Of a DNA stretch of 64,000 nt, positions 1 through 8,723 are shown in pieces; within the stretch, counting starts at the first letter, position 1; each line of letters starts with the position of its first letter. This stretch comes from Rhodococcoides fascians A44A. Lineage in GTDB: Bacteria; Actinomycetota; Actinomycetes; Mycobacteriales; Mycobacteriaceae. The notes beneath the pieces were generated by a model. The model made no database searches and was not told the origin of the DNA. It saw nothing but the letters and a program-made list of their open reading frames with translations. A program made the translations under genes and the position numbers. The stretch lies in assembly GCF_000760735.1 (NCBI RefSeq), contig NZ_JMEX01000008.1, positions 2,953,535 to 3,017,534 on the forward strand. The letters are read 5' to 3'.

Positions 1-646
1 CGACGGCGAGATCGACGAATTCGACGGCTCGGCCCACCGCCGAGGTGTCTCTGACCAGCGAGTCGAGGGCCGGTGTCGGCATCGCGGTCAACGAGAAGAC
101 TGCATCCAGTTCGCCGGAGAGCAGTGCCCGGGCCGCGTCGTCCTGGCCGTAGGACAGTGGGGTGACGGCGAGCCCGGCCGAGTCGAGGAGTCGAAGCGCG
201 GTGAAGCGGGTTCCCGATCCGGGGAGGCCGACCGCGACCCGCATGCCCGGAAGATCCTGCAGTGTTCGTACCGGCCCGTCGGCCATGACCGCGAGGTGCA
301 GCACCGAATCGAACACCCGGAACAGTGCGGAGAAGTCCGAGACGTACGGTTTCGCGACGTCGGCGTTCACGAAACCCAGGTCGACGGACCCGGCCGTGAG
401 CAGTGCCGCGTTGTCGACGGCCGCGTCGGTTTCGACGATGTCGACGACGTGGCGGGCGAGGGCGTCGTTCCAGCGCTCGGCCAGCGCGGTACCCGTCTCA
501 CGGTAGGTCGCACCCGCCGGTCCCGTCGCGAACGTCAAAGTGTCGACGGAGGGAACGGGCCGACTGGAACACGCAGGCAGCAGGGCTGCGAGACTCACGG
601 CCGACACCCCGGCGAGCAGGGTCCGTCGATCGATCCTTCCGCTCAC
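1..646 (-). CDS. TAXI-family TRAP transporter substrate-binding lipoprotein (3' end outside window)
   Basis: The first 215 codons are visible and the C-terminus runs off the left edge. I chose the GTG at 646 because AGGAGA lies about 4 nt upstream. The N-terminus has a twin-arginine stretch (DRRTLLAG), a hydrophobic core and the lipobox-like LLPAC near residue 26, suggesting a Tat-exported, lipid-anchored protein. The mature part opens with TFATGPAGATYRETG, the signature of the TAXI (TRAP-associated extracytoplasmic immunogenic) binding-protein family, followed by a PBP2-like fold that senses or delivers small carboxylates. It is divergent from the dicarboxylate carrier at 740, so both may serve organic-acid uptake. 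A TRAP permease is not seen in the window and could lie to the left. Family assignment is fairly secure; the ligand is unknown. Confidence 0.78.
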   Translation of the reverse strand, partial: MSGRIDRRTLLAGVSAVSLAALLPACSSRPVPSVDTLTFATGPAGATYRETGTALAERWNDALARHVVDIVETDAAVDNAALLTAGSVDLGFVNADVAKPYVSDFSALFRVFDSVLHLAVMADGPVRTLQDLPGMRVAVGLPGSGTRFTALRLLDSAGLAVTPLSYGQDDAARALLSGELDAVFSLTAMPTPALDSLVRDTSAVGRAVEFVDLAV

Positions 647-707
647 TCGTCTCCTATGTCCGAAATGTGAATGTCAGATCGACCTCAAATCTACGCAACT
701 TTGTTGG

Positions 708-723
708 TGTGACGGGCGCCACT
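708..723. promoter_or_regulatory. possible CRP/GlxR-like half-conserved site upstream of dctA
   Basis: TGTGA-N6-CCACT lies 17 bp before the dctA start. The actinobacterial CRP/GlxR consensus is TGTGA-N6-TCACA, so the left half is perfect and the right half matches 3 of 5. A similar arrangement lies before the DUF485/actP genes at 50685. This is weak evidence from sequence alone. Confidence 0.2.
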
Positions 724-739
724 GCGGAACATTGGCGGC

Positions 740-2119
740 ATGGCTCCCACCACCGAGACGGGTGACACCGTCAAGCGCAAGCGTTTCTACCACCAGCTGT
801 ACTTCTGGGTTCTCGTCGGAATCAGCGTCGGGATCATCATCGGCCTCACCGCTCCCGGCGTGGCGTCGGAGATGAAGTGGATGGCCGATCTGTTCATCAA
901 ACTCGTCAAGGTGGTCATCGCGCCGACGATCTTCGCGACGATCGTCGTCGGCATCGCGGGGATGGGGAACCTGGCCAAAGCGGGTGGTCTCGCCTTCAAG
1001 ACCGTCATGTACTTCAACGTCACCACCGTGTTCGCGCTGGCGATCGGCCTCGTCGTCGTCAACGTCCTCGGGCCGGGGCGTGGATTGAACTACGACGTCG
1101 CTTCCTTCGACTCGTCGGCGGCCGCGGGCACCATCGAGTCGGCCGGCGAAGCGAGCGGAACGGGACTGACCGGGTTCATCCTGAATCTGGTACCCGACTC
1201 GTTCGCGAGTGCATTCGTCGACGGAATGTTGCTGCAGGTACTGCTGCTGGCGATCCTCGTGGCCGTAGCGGTGACGATGCTCGGCACGCGGGCGGCACCG
1301 GTCGTCAGCGCCCTGGACACGTTCGCCAAGATCATGTTCGGCGTCATCAAGCTCGTGATGTGGGTTGCGCCGCTGGGTGCGATGGGCGGAATCGCGTTCA
1401 CGATCGGCGAGCACGGCAGCGCGATCCTCGGTTCACTCGCGACGTTCATGGGTTCCTTCTGGCTCACGTGCATCCTGTTCCTGCTGTTCGTCCTCGGCCC
1501 CATCTGCAGACTCGCCGGGTTCAGCATCTTCAAGTACCTGCGGTACATCAAGGACGAACTGCTGATCGTGCTGGGCACGTCGTCGTCGGAGACGGTCCTT
1601 CCGCGCATGATGGCGAAGATGGAAGCGGCAGGCACACCGAAGCACGTGGTGGGCATGACCATTCCCACCGGCTACTCGTTCAACCTCGACGGCACCGCCA
1701 TCTACATGTCGATGGGCGCGATCTTCATCGCCCAAGCCTTCGGTATCGACGTCCCCATCTGGACGCAGATCGGTCTGCTCGTGTTCATGCTGATCTCGTC
1801 GAACGGTGCTGCAGGCGTGTCGGGCGCAGGCCTGGTCACCCTTGCCGCGTCGTTGACGGCATTCGACTCGGTGATCCCGGTTGCGGGTATCGCGTTGATC
1901 GTCGGAATCGATCGCTTCATGTCCGAGGGCCGTGCGCTGACCAACCTGTCCGGCAACGGACTCGGAACGCTCGTCATCGCGAGGTGGACGGGCGAGCTCG
2001 ATCGAGAACGCCTCGCCTACGTGCTGGACAACCCGAAGACCGTCGACGTCGACGACCTGTTGGATCCCGACGAGCCGGCCGACAAGGAGCTGGCGTCCTC
2101 GGGTGCAGCAGGCCGCTAG
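740..2119 (+). CDS. dctA: C4-dicarboxylate/cation symporter (DctA, DAACS family)
   Basis: A 459-aa integral membrane carrier that imports succinate, fumarate, malate or related acidic substrates together with cations. It has the usual family length and about eight hydrophobic segments. The DAACS hallmarks are in order: the serine-rich reentrant loop TSSSETVLPR (about residue 280), the substrate/cation motif GYSFNLDGTAIYMS (about 311) and the second reentrant loop SSNGAAGVSGAG (about 353). The start is the ATG at 740; no strong Shine-Dalgarno is visible. It is divergent from the TAXI binding protein. Its stop overlaps that of prrB on the opposite strand in a CTAG palindrome, with no terminator between. 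A glutamate/aspartate substrate cannot be excluded. Confidence 0.92.
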   Translation: MAPTTETGDTVKRKRFYHQLYFWVLVGISVGIIIGLTAPGVASEMKWMADLFIKLVKVVIAPTIFATIVVGIAGMGNLAKAGGLAFKTVMYFNVTTVFALAIGLVVVNVLGPGRGLNYDVASFDSSAAAGTIESAGEASGTGLTGFILNLVPDSFASAFVDGMLLQVLLLAILVAVAVTMLGTRAAPVVSALDTFAKIMFGVIKLVMWVAPLGAMGGIAFTIGEHGSAILGSLATFMGSFWLTCILFLLFVLGPICRLAGFSIFKYLRYIKDELLIVLGTSSSETVLPRMMAKMEAAGTPKHVVGMTIPTGYSFNLDGTAIYMSMGAIFIAQAFGIDVPIWTQIGLLVFMLISSNGAAGVSGAGLVTLAASLTAFDSVIPVAGIALIVGIDRFMSEGRALTNLSGNGLGTLVIARWTGELDRERLAYVLDNPKTVDVDDLLDPDEPADKELASSGAAGR

Positions 2120-3420
2120 TGTCCGCGTGCGAGGTCCAGTACCAGTCTGGCCCCACCGAGCGGACTGTCGGTGAAACGAGCTCGGCCACCGTGCAGTTCG
2201 GCCTGCTGCGCCACCAGGGCGAGGCCGAGGCCGGATCCACCCTTCGTCGCCGACGCCCCACGGTAGAAGCGCTCGAAGACGGAATCCCGCTCGGCGGGCG
2301 GGATTCCGGATCCGTTGTCGTCGAGGACGATCTGCACCGTGGACTCCGTCTCGGTCAGCGTGATCGCGACGTCGGTGGCCGACCCGTGGCGAACGGCGTT
2401 GATGATGGCGTTGTCCAGGGCGAGGCGGAGTCCGGCGGGCAGAGCGTCGACGACGAGCGACGGGGCCGATTCGACGCGGACCGTCAGACCCGGGTTCTGC
2501 CGCATCGCGTCCTGAGCGGCCACGTCGCAGATCTCGACGATGTCGACCGGGACGCGATCCTTGTCGCTGGACAGTTCACCGGACGCGAGTTTCTCGAGAG
2601 CCGTCAGAGTTGCTTCGACGCGGCCCTGCGTCCGCTGCAGATCCTCCAGGATCTCGAGTCTCTGCGGCGGCTCGAGGTCGAGGGTGCGCAGCACTTCGAT
2701 GTCGGTGCGCATCGCCGTCAGCGGCGTCCGAAGTTCGTGCGCGGACACAGCCGCGAAATCCCGAGCGGTGCCGAGTGCTTCGGTGGTACGTGCCTGCGCG
2801 TCGCCGAGTCGTTCGAGCATGCCTGCGATGGCCACGGCCAACTCGTCGGACTCCTTCACCCCGGTCGAGGTGTCCGGCGACCTCGGGGGCTGCGCACTGA
2901 CCTGCCGAGTCAGTGTCACGAGCGGTTTCACCGCGCGGCCGCCGAAGATCCAGCCGAGGCCCGTCGACGCGGCGATGGCGGCCAATCCGCCGAAGATGAC
3001 CCACCGCTGTTGATCGTCGGTGATCTCCTGCGCCTCGGCGGCGGGAACGCCGATGGAGATGATGATGTTTGTCGCCGACACAGCCTCCGAGGTGTAGACG
3101 CGGAAACGGTCTCCTCCCACGTCGACGGTCTCCGAACCCTCGTCGAGCTTCGGCAGCTGCGTCGGAGTCGACGCGATGACGGTGTCCCCGGTTCGGATCG
3201 TCACCGCGAACGCCCCTGAGCTGCCCAGCTGGTCGAGGAACAGTTCGAGGCTCGATGCACTGGGAATCAGAACCTGGGACGCCGTCGTCAACCGGTCGTC
3301 GAGGTTGCTCACGTTGTTGCGGGAGATGACCACGGAGGCGACGGTCGCGAGCGTCGCGACGACGATCGTCGCACCCAGTGCGGTCGCGACGGCCACTCGG
3401 GCGCGAAGAGAGAACCTCAC
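2116..3420 (-). CDS. prrB: PrrB-like sensor histidine kinase
   Basis: A 434-aa membrane sensor kinase. The start is the GTG at 3420, overlapping the prrA stop by 4 bp (GTGA); a longer reading would run through prrA. Segments: TM1 (about 8-32), an extracytoplasmic sensor of about 110 residues, TM2 (about 142-160), a HAMP-like linker, the HisKA motif [15 protein letters not shown] with phospho-acceptor His228, the N-box [10 protein letters not shown], and G-boxes [13 protein letters not shown] and [19 protein letters not shown]. The kinase half closely resembles M. tuberculosis PrrB (Rv0902c), which with PrrA is essential there and linked to ammonium, redox and intracellular adaptation. The signal sensed here is unknown. 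Confidence 0.93.
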   Translation of the reverse strand: MRFSLRARVAVATALGATIVVATLATVASVVISRNNVSNLDDRLTTASQVLIPSASSLELFLDQLGSSGAFAVTIRTGDTVIASTPTQLPKLDEGSETVDVGGDRFRVYTSEAVSATNIIISIGVPAAEAQEITDDQQRWVIFGGLAAIAASTGLGWIFGGRAVKPLVTLTRQVSAQPPRSPDTSTGVKESDELAVAIAGMLERLGDAQARTTEALGTARDFAAVSAHELRTPLTAMRTDIEVLRTLDLEPPQRLEILEDLQRTQGRVEATLTALEKLASGELSSDKDRVPVDIVEICDVAAQDAMRQNPGLTVRVESAPSLVVDALPAGLRLALDNAIINAVRHGSATDVAITLTETESTVQIVLDDNGSGIPPAERDSVFERFYRGASATKGGSGLGLALVAQQAELHGGRARFTDSPLGGARLVLDLARGH

Positions 3421-4118
3421 GAGCTCGGCCGCAGCACGAAACCGACACCGCGCACGGTGTGCAGGACACGGGATTGACCGTCGACCTCGATCTTGCGCCG
3501 GAGATAACCGACGAACACGTCGACGACATTGGTGTCGGCCACGAAGTCGTACCCCCACACCAGCTCGAGCAGCCGCTCACGCGTCAGGACGACGCCTGCG
3601 TTCCTGGCGAGGACTGCGAGCAGTTCGAATTCCCGTTTGGTCAGATCCAGTTCGCGCATCCCGACGTGGGCGCGATGGCCCGGGATGTCGACGCTCAGCC
3701 CGCCGACGGTGATGGCGGAGCTGGATTCGGGTGGCGCAGGTGCCGTCGCACGTCTGCGGAGCATCGCGCGGATCCGAGCGACCAGCTCGGCCAGGACGAA
3801 CGGTTTGGTCAGGTAGTCGTCGGCGCCGGATTCCAGGCCGGAGATGCGATCGTCGACCGAGCTCCGAGCACTCAGCACACAGATGGGTACGTCGTTGCCC
3901 ATCGCGCGGAGGGCTTTGACGACGCTGGCGCCGTCGAGGACCGGCATGTTGATGTCCAGGACCACCACGTCGGGCGGTCGCTGGGAGACCGCGGTGAGCG
4001 CTTCGGCGCCGTCGACCGCGGTGATGACGGTGAATCCGGACAGGCGGAGTCCGCGTTGAAGCGAGGCGAGCACGTCCGCGTCGTCGTCGACTACGAGTAC
4101 GGTGGCTGATTCGGGCAC
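3417..4118 (-). CDS. prrA: PrrA-like OmpR-family response regulator
   Basis: A 233-aa regulator with an N-terminal receiver (acidic DDD at 11-13, phospho-acceptor Asp55 in VVLDINMP, Lys105 in LTKPF) and a C-terminal winged helix ([35 protein letters not shown]). It is near-collinear with M. tuberculosis PrrA (Rv0903c). It precedes prrB on the same strand with a 4-bp overlap, so the pair is translated together. A small protein gene lies 12 bp upstream on the same strand and may share its promoter. PrrA orthologues are DNA-binding regulators phosphorylated by PrrB. Confidence 0.95.
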   Translation of the reverse strand: MPESATVLVVDDDADVLASLQRGLRLSGFTVITAVDGAEALTAVSQRPPDVVVLDINMPVLDGASVVKALRAMGNDVPICVLSARSSVDDRISGLESGADDYLTKPFVLAELVARIRAMLRRRATAPAPPESSSAITVGGLSVDIPGHRAHVGMRELDLTKREFELLAVLARNAGVVLTRERLLELVWGYDFVADTNVVDVFVGYLRRKIEVDGQSRVLHTVRGVGFVLRPSS

Positions 4119-4130
4119 AGCTCTATCGTG

Positions 4131-4343
4131 CTATGCCGCCCAGCTCCGGACGGTCATCTCGCGCTCCTCGGGCGATTTGGCGAAGAATTCCTCAAGCGCA
4201 CTGCGGCGTTCGCGATCGGCATCGAGCGTCCACGCCAGTTCAGGTGCATTGGCGTAGAGCTTGGCGTAGTAGGCGTCGAACGTGCACGTCGTGTCGATCA
4301 GCGACGCCGCTCCCGGAAAGATGGGGGTTGCTGTGTTTCTCAT
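4131..4343 (-). CDS. small hypothetical protein upstream of prrA
   Basis: A 70-aa protein beginning MRNTATPIFPG. An upstream in-frame TTG exists, but the ATG at 4343 is preferred. It is soluble and predicted helical, with an acidic/basic C-terminal half (EEFFAKSPEEREMTVRSW) and a YAKLYANAPE stretch. I recognise no family. It ends 12 bp before prrA on the same strand, so it may head a three-gene unit with prrA/prrB, and it is divergent from the photolyase. Amino-acid composition is normal, unlike the arginine-rich antisense frames nearby, which supports a real gene. Confidence 0.6.
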   Translation of the reverse strand: MRNTATPIFPGAASLIDTTCTFDAYYAKLYANAPELAWTLDADRERRSALEEFFAKSPEEREMTVRSWAA

Positions 4344-4444
4344 GTTTCCCAAGGTAGAAGGCTACTTTGGGGACTCGGTGAGGCAAATGTGGGAGAACTG
4401 TGAGAAATGGATTGTCGAACAGTCCCGCGGGTATGAATACACGC

Positions 4445-5776
4445 ATGACTGTGGTGTGGTTTCGACGTGACCTGCGAACCGGTGATCTTCCGACGCTGAC
4501 GGCTGCGGCCGATTCCGACGGGCCCGTGCTCGGATTGTTCGTTCTCGACGACGTGCTGCTGAAGGCGTCGGGCGGGCCGCGTCGGGACTTTCTCTTCCGT
4601 TCGCTCGAGGCACTCGACGAGCAGTTGGACGGTCGACTGCTGGTCGTGAAGGGTGATCCGGAAACCGTGGTACCCAAGGTCGCGAAGGCCGTCGACGCCG
4701 AGGAGGTCCACATCAGCGCGGATTACGGGCCGTACGGGCGGTCCAGGGACGAGCGCGTCGGTGAACACGTGTCGTTGGTGTCGACGGGATCGCCCTACGC
4801 TATCGCCCCCGGCCGCGTCACCAAGAACGACGGCGAGCCCTACCGCGTGTTCACGCCGTACTTCCGGCAGTGGATGGAGCACGGATGGCGAGGCCCGGCG
4901 GACACGTCGGCGAAAACCGTGTCGTGGCTCGACCCGTCGGATGTGAAGGGGCTTCCCCGACGCGTGAAGATCCCCACCGAAAAGGACGCGTCCGACGCGC
5001 CTGCAGGGGAGAAGGCTGCGTCCGGCGCCTGGGCCGAGTTTCTGGAGCGAGTCTCGGACTACGACGACGAGCGCAACCGGCCGGACCTGGACTCGACCTC
5101 GCGTATGTCGGTCCACCTGAAGTACGGCACCATCCACCCGCGGACGATGCTGGCTGACCTCGGAAAACTGCGCAGCGAGGGGTCCGCGTCGTACCGTCGC
5201 CAGATCGCCTGGCGAGACTTCTACGCGGACATTCTGTTTCAGCGCCCGGACAGCGCGCGGGAGAACTACGACAAGAAGTTCGACAAGATCGAGCTGAACA
5301 CCAGCAAGCACGCCCAGGAGCTGTTCGACGCGTGGAAGGACGGCAAGACCGGCTTCCCCATCGTCGACGCCGGTATGCGACAGCTGAATTCCGAGAACTG
5401 GATGCACAACCGGGTCCGCATGATCGTGGCGTCGTTCCTCGTCAAGGATCTGCATCTGCCGTGGTGGTGGGGAGCGCGATACTTCCTGGACCGATTGGTC
5501 GACGGCGATCTGGCCAGCAACCAACACGGCTGGCAGTGGACGGCAGGCACGGGAACCGATGCGTCCCCGTACTTCCGCGTGTTCAACCCGATCACCCAGG
5601 GCGAGAAGTTCGACCCCACCGGTGATTACGTACGCCGCTGGGTTCCCGAGCTGCGCGGGGAAGAAGGCAAGGCCGTGCACACCTTGAAGTTCGGACGCCC
5701 CAAGGATTACCCCGACGCCATCGTCGACCACAAGCACGAGCGAGAGGTCGCGATAGCCCGGTTCAAGGCGCTGTGA
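4445..5776 (+). CDS. phr: deoxyribodipyrimidine photolyase (cryptochrome/photolyase family)
   Basis: A 443-aa flavoenzyme that splits UV-induced pyrimidine dimers with blue light. The N-terminal antenna-binding alpha/beta domain begins MTVVWFRRDLRTGD. The C-terminal FAD/catalytic domain holds RRQIAWRDFYADIL, FPIVDAGMRQLNSENWMHNR, LPWWWGARYF, SNQHGWQW and FNPITQGEKFD, all typical of class I CPD photolyases. I chose the ATG at 4445 because the motif begins directly after it; the ATG at 4433 and GTG at 4400 are also in frame. No good Shine-Dalgarno is seen. It is divergent from the 4131-4343 small gene and convergent with the exporter at 5780 (3-bp gap). A (6-4) photolyase is less likely. Confidence 0.92.
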   Translation: MTVVWFRRDLRTGDLPTLTAAADSDGPVLGLFVLDDVLLKASGGPRRDFLFRSLEALDEQLDGRLLVVKGDPETVVPKVAKAVDAEEVHISADYGPYGRSRDERVGEHVSLVSTGSPYAIAPGRVTKNDGEPYRVFTPYFRQWMEHGWRGPADTSAKTVSWLDPSDVKGLPRRVKIPTEKDASDAPAGEKAASGAWAEFLERVSDYDDERNRPDLDSTSRMSVHLKYGTIHPRTMLADLGKLRSEGSASYRRQIAWRDFYADILFQRPDSARENYDKKFDKIELNTSKHAQELFDAWKDGKTGFPIVDAGMRQLNSENWMHNRVRMIVASFLVKDLHLPWWWGARYFLDRLVDGDLASNQHGWQWTAGTGTDASPYFRVFNPITQGEKFDPTGDYVRRWVPELRGEEGKAVHTLKFGRPKDYPDAIVDHKHEREVAIARFKAL

Positions 5777-5779
5777 CGC

Positions 5780-6682
5780 TCACCGTCGGCGAGAGAGCCC
5801 GACGCCGACGAGGCAGACGACGCCGCCCAGCACTGCGAGGATGTGCGGAACTTCGTTCAGCAGGGCCCAGCTCAGCGCAACGGTGATGGGTGGGACGGCG
5901 TACGTGGTGATGCCGAGCCTGCCTGCATCCATTCGGGTGAGCGCGTAGGCCCACGTGGAGAACGCTAGCGCTGTCGGAACAAGGCCGAGGTAGAGCAGGC
6001 CTCCGGTTGCCTGGGCGGATGCGTCGGCCAAGTCGTCGAGCAGGGCCGGGGCGAACGGGAGAGTGCTCAGGGCGCCGATCGCGCAGGCCATCCACGTGAC
6101 CTGGAGGCCGGGCACGCTGCGCAGCACCGGTTTCTGGCAGAGCACACCGATTGCGTAGGTCACCGCGGAGACGAGGCACAGTGCGATGCCGAGGGCATCC
6201 GCGTCGGTTCTGACGGTGTCGGTGGTGGTCACGGCAGTGACGACACCCACGAGCACGGCCCCGGAGAACGCGATCGCCGCGCCGATCACGAGCCACCGCG
6301 GAAAGCCCTCGCCGAGGAGGAGTCCGGCGAACAGGGCAACGAGAATCGGGCCGATCTGAATGATCATCGAGGTGGTGCCTGCATCGACGCGTTGTTCGGC
6401 GGCGTTGAGGGCCACGTTGTAGATCGCGAACCAGAACACCCCGACGCTGAGGATCTGGATCCACTGGGTGCGGGTAGGTCTGACCCAGGTGCGTTTCGCC
6501 AGGAGAATCAGCCCGAGCGCGCCCGTGCCGATCAGCAACCTGCCGAGCGCCAGCGGACCCGCTCCGAACGACGTACCGACTCCCCGAATCGCGACGAACG
6601 CCGACGCCCAGGACACCACGGTGACCGTCACCGCTCCGAGCGCAAGCCAATCCGTCTTCTTCGTCACTGCGACATCGGTCAT
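5780..6682 (-). CDS. EamA-family drug/metabolite transporter
   Basis: A 300-aa membrane protein with about ten hydrophobic segments in two EamA repeats. The first opens VTVVSWASAFVAIRG, and the second holds ALCLVSAVTYAIGVL and LVPTALAFSTWAYAL. Members of the DMT superfamily export amino acids, nucleosides or other small metabolites; the substrate cannot be read from sequence. It starts at ATG 6682, 71 bp after the stop of prpE on the same strand, so co-transcription with prpE is possible. Confidence 0.88.
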   Translation of the reverse strand: MTDVAVTKKTDWLALGAVTVTVVSWASAFVAIRGVGTSFGAGPLALGRLLIGTGALGLILLAKRTWVRPTRTQWIQILSVGVFWFAIYNVALNAAEQRVDAGTTSMIIQIGPILVALFAGLLLGEGFPRWLVIGAAIAFSGAVLVGVVTAVTTTDTVRTDADALGIALCLVSAVTYAIGVLCQKPVLRSVPGLQVTWMACAIGALSTLPFAPALLDDLADASAQATGGLLYLGLVPTALAFSTWAYALTRMDAGRLGITTYAVPPITVALSWALLNEVPHILAVLGGVVCLVGVGLSRRR

Positions 6683-6753
6683 GGCATGAGATTACGACGA
6701 GCGGACCGCCTGGGGCGCGCGGATTTCGGACAACCTTGCTCGTTTTCCTGCCC

Positions 6754-8601
6754 TCACCTACGGAGTAGCTTCTCCAGCGCATCCAGAACCGCTGGATCCT
6801 CGATGGTCGACGGCACCCCGTACTCCTCACCTGCGACGATCTGCCGCATGGTCTTGCGCAGGATTTTCCCGGACCTCGTCTTGGGAAGCGCACCGACGAT
6901 CGTCACGTCCCGGAATGTCGCGAGTGCGCCGATCTGGTCACGCACCATCGCGACCAGTTCCGTGCGCAACCGATCCTCCTCGATGGTTTCGCCCGCCTTG
7001 AGGACCACGTACCCGCTCGGCCGCTGGCCCTTGAGGTCGTCGTGAATTCCGATCACCGCGCATTCGGCCACCGCGGGGTGGCTCGCGACGACGGCTTCCA
7101 TCGATCCTGTCGACAGTCGATGTCCCGCAACGTTGATGACGTCGTCGCTGCGACCGAGGACGTACACGTACCCGTCGGCGTCGATGTAACCGGAATCGCC
7201 GGTCAGGTAGTAGCCGGGGAACGTGTCGAGGTACGAGCGCTGGAAGCGGTCCTCGTCGTTCCACAATCCCACCAGGGTGCCGGGAGGCAGCGGGAGTTTC
7301 ACGACGATGTTGCCCTCGGTACCGGCGTCGACTTCGGCGCCGGCAGCGTCCACGATCGTCACCTCGAAACCCGGTACCGCGACGGTCGGCGAACCGGATT
7401 TGATCGGAAGCGGCTCCAGCCCGCGGAGATTCGCCGCGATAGCCCAGCCGGTCTCGGTCTGCCACCAGTGGTCGACGACGGGCCGGTCCAGGGTTCGGCT
7501 GATCCACTCGTAGGTATCGGGATCCAGTCGCTCGCCCGCGACGAACAGTGTCTCCAAGCTCGAGACGTCGTACTTCTTCAGTTTCTCGGCGTGCGGATCC
7601 ACCTTGCGAATGGCGCGTAACGCCGTCGGGGCGGTGAACAATGCTCGCACACCGTGACTTTCGATGACCCGCCAGAAGGCCCCGGCGTCGGGAGTGCCGA
7701 CGGGTTTGCCTTCGTAGAGAATTGTTGTCGCACCTGCCAGCAGTGGGCCGTAGACGATGTAGGAATGCCCGACGACCCAGCCGACGTCGGACGCCGTCCA
7801 CATGACCTGACCCGGACCGACGTCGTAGATGTTGTGCATCGACCATCGCAGTGCGACGGCATGGCCACCGTTGTCGCGTACGACGCCTTTGGGTTTTCCG
7901 GTGGTCCCCGAGGTGTAGAGGATGTAGAGCGGATCCGTAGCCTTCACCGGAACTGGTTGCGCCGGTGACGCTTCGGCCATCTCGGCATCCCAGTCCAGCC
8001 ATCCGTGATCGCTCGGAATCCCGTCGCGGCTCTTGACGATCACCGTCGGCGACGAGGACAGAGCGAGCGCCTTCTCGACGATCGGGAGGTACTCCACGAC
8101 CCGTCCCGGCTCGAAACCGCCACTCGCCGTCACCACCAGCACCGGTTCGGCGTCGTCGATCCGCGCCGCGAGCTCCTTCGCCGCGAATCCGCCGAACACC
8201 ACCGAATGCACCGCACCGATTCGCGCACACGCCAGCATCGCCACGGCTGCCTCGGGAATCATGGGCAGGTACAGAATGACGCGGTCACCCTTCCCCACAC
8301 CGTTGCGCACGAGAACTCCCGCGAACAGCGCCACCTCGTTCAGCAGCTCGGCATAGGTGTACCGGCGCTGCGTACCGGTCATCGCCGAGTCGTAGATCAG
8401 CGCGGTACGGTCCCCGTCGCCCGCATCCACATGCCGATCGAGCGCATTGACACACGTATTGAGCACGCCGTCGGGGAACCAGCGGCCATCGAACGCCGTC
8501 GTCGGAGCACTGACCCAATCGATCCCCTCGGCCGCGTCCAGCCAGAAACCCTCACGATCGGACCTGGCTCTGTCGAATGCTTCTCGATACTCGCCGCTCA
8601 T
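6754..8601 (-). CDS. prpE: propionyl-CoA synthetase (AMP-forming acyl-CoA ligase)
   Basis: A 615-aa cytoplasmic ligase converting propionate (or acetate-like short acids), ATP and CoA to acyl-CoA. Visible motifs: the N-terminal ACAS segment (EYREAFDRARSDREGFW), the AMP-binding P-loop YTSGTTGKPKG (about 226), DHWWQTETGW, the hinge YYLTGDSGYIDADGYVYVLGR region, and the C-terminal catalytic lysine in TRSGKILRKTM (about 580). The WWQTETG with SGSP pattern fits PrpE better than acetyl-CoA synthetase, and the length (about 615-630) agrees. No clear ribosome-binding site precedes the ATG. A 58-bp palindrome (8623-8680) sits 21 bp upstream, in what should be its promoter. Confidence 0.9.
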   Translation of the reverse strand: MSGEYREAFDRARSDREGFWLDAAEGIDWVSAPTTAFDGRWFPDGVLNTCVNALDRHVDAGDGDRTALIYDSAMTGTQRRYTYAELLNEVALFAGVLVRNGVGKGDRVILYLPMIPEAAVAMLACARIGAVHSVVFGGFAAKELAARIDDAEPVLVVTASGGFEPGRVVEYLPIVEKALALSSSPTVIVKSRDGIPSDHGWLDWDAEMAEASPAQPVPVKATDPLYILYTSGTTGKPKGVVRDNGGHAVALRWSMHNIYDVGPGQVMWTASDVGWVVGHSYIVYGPLLAGATTILYEGKPVGTPDAGAFWRVIESHGVRALFTAPTALRAIRKVDPHAEKLKKYDVSSLETLFVAGERLDPDTYEWISRTLDRPVVDHWWQTETGWAIAANLRGLEPLPIKSGSPTVAVPGFEVTIVDAAGAEVDAGTEGNIVVKLPLPPGTLVGLWNDEDRFQRSYLDTFPGYYLTGDSGYIDADGYVYVLGRSDDVINVAGHRLSTGSMEAVVASHPAVAECAVIGIHDDLKGQRPSGYVVLKAGETIEEDRLRTELVAMVRDQIGALATFRDVTIVGALPKTRSGKILRKTMRQIVAGEEYGVPSTIEDPAVLDALEKLLRR

Positions 8602-8622
8602 GGCCCGAGCCTAGTGCCACGA

Positions 8623-8680
8623 ATTGCCCGATACTTTTCGAATCGGCAGGATCCCGAGGAATTGCACAGTATCGGGCAAT
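8623..8680. repeat. 58-bp imperfect palindrome, copy A (upstream of DUF559 gene)
   Basis: Perfect 13-bp arms ATTGCCCGATACT (8623-8635) and AGTATCGGGCAAT (8668-8680) enclose 32 nt, with further symmetric pairs towards the centre (for example C44-G59, C47-G56 and GG/CC next to the centre, numbered from 8600). The internal sequence contains TCGAATCGGCAGGATCCCG. A second copy with the same arms and the same 32-nt spacing is at 9600-9657. Together they bracket the gene at 8724. The element also fills most of the prpE/DUF559 intergenic space. Confidence 0.85.
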
Positions 8681-8723
8681 CCATCGCATCGGATCTGTCG
8701 GAGGTATGCGCCATCATGCGCGC

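Noticed and set aside
877-3219. 780-codon plus-strand frame across dctA and prrB
   Set aside because: It overlaps dctA out of frame and prrB antisense; its composition is arginine-rich and there is no domain.
4128-4403. Plus-strand frames overlapping the 70-aa gene upstream of prrA
   Set aside because: They are cysteine/arginine-rich, lack ribosome-binding sites and are antisense to a frame with normal composition.
8577-8723. Extended N-terminus for the first DUF559 protein reading through palindrome A
   Set aside because: The frame is open, but the extension would start inside prpE's first codons, cross the palindrome and add residues not part of the AbiEi domain.
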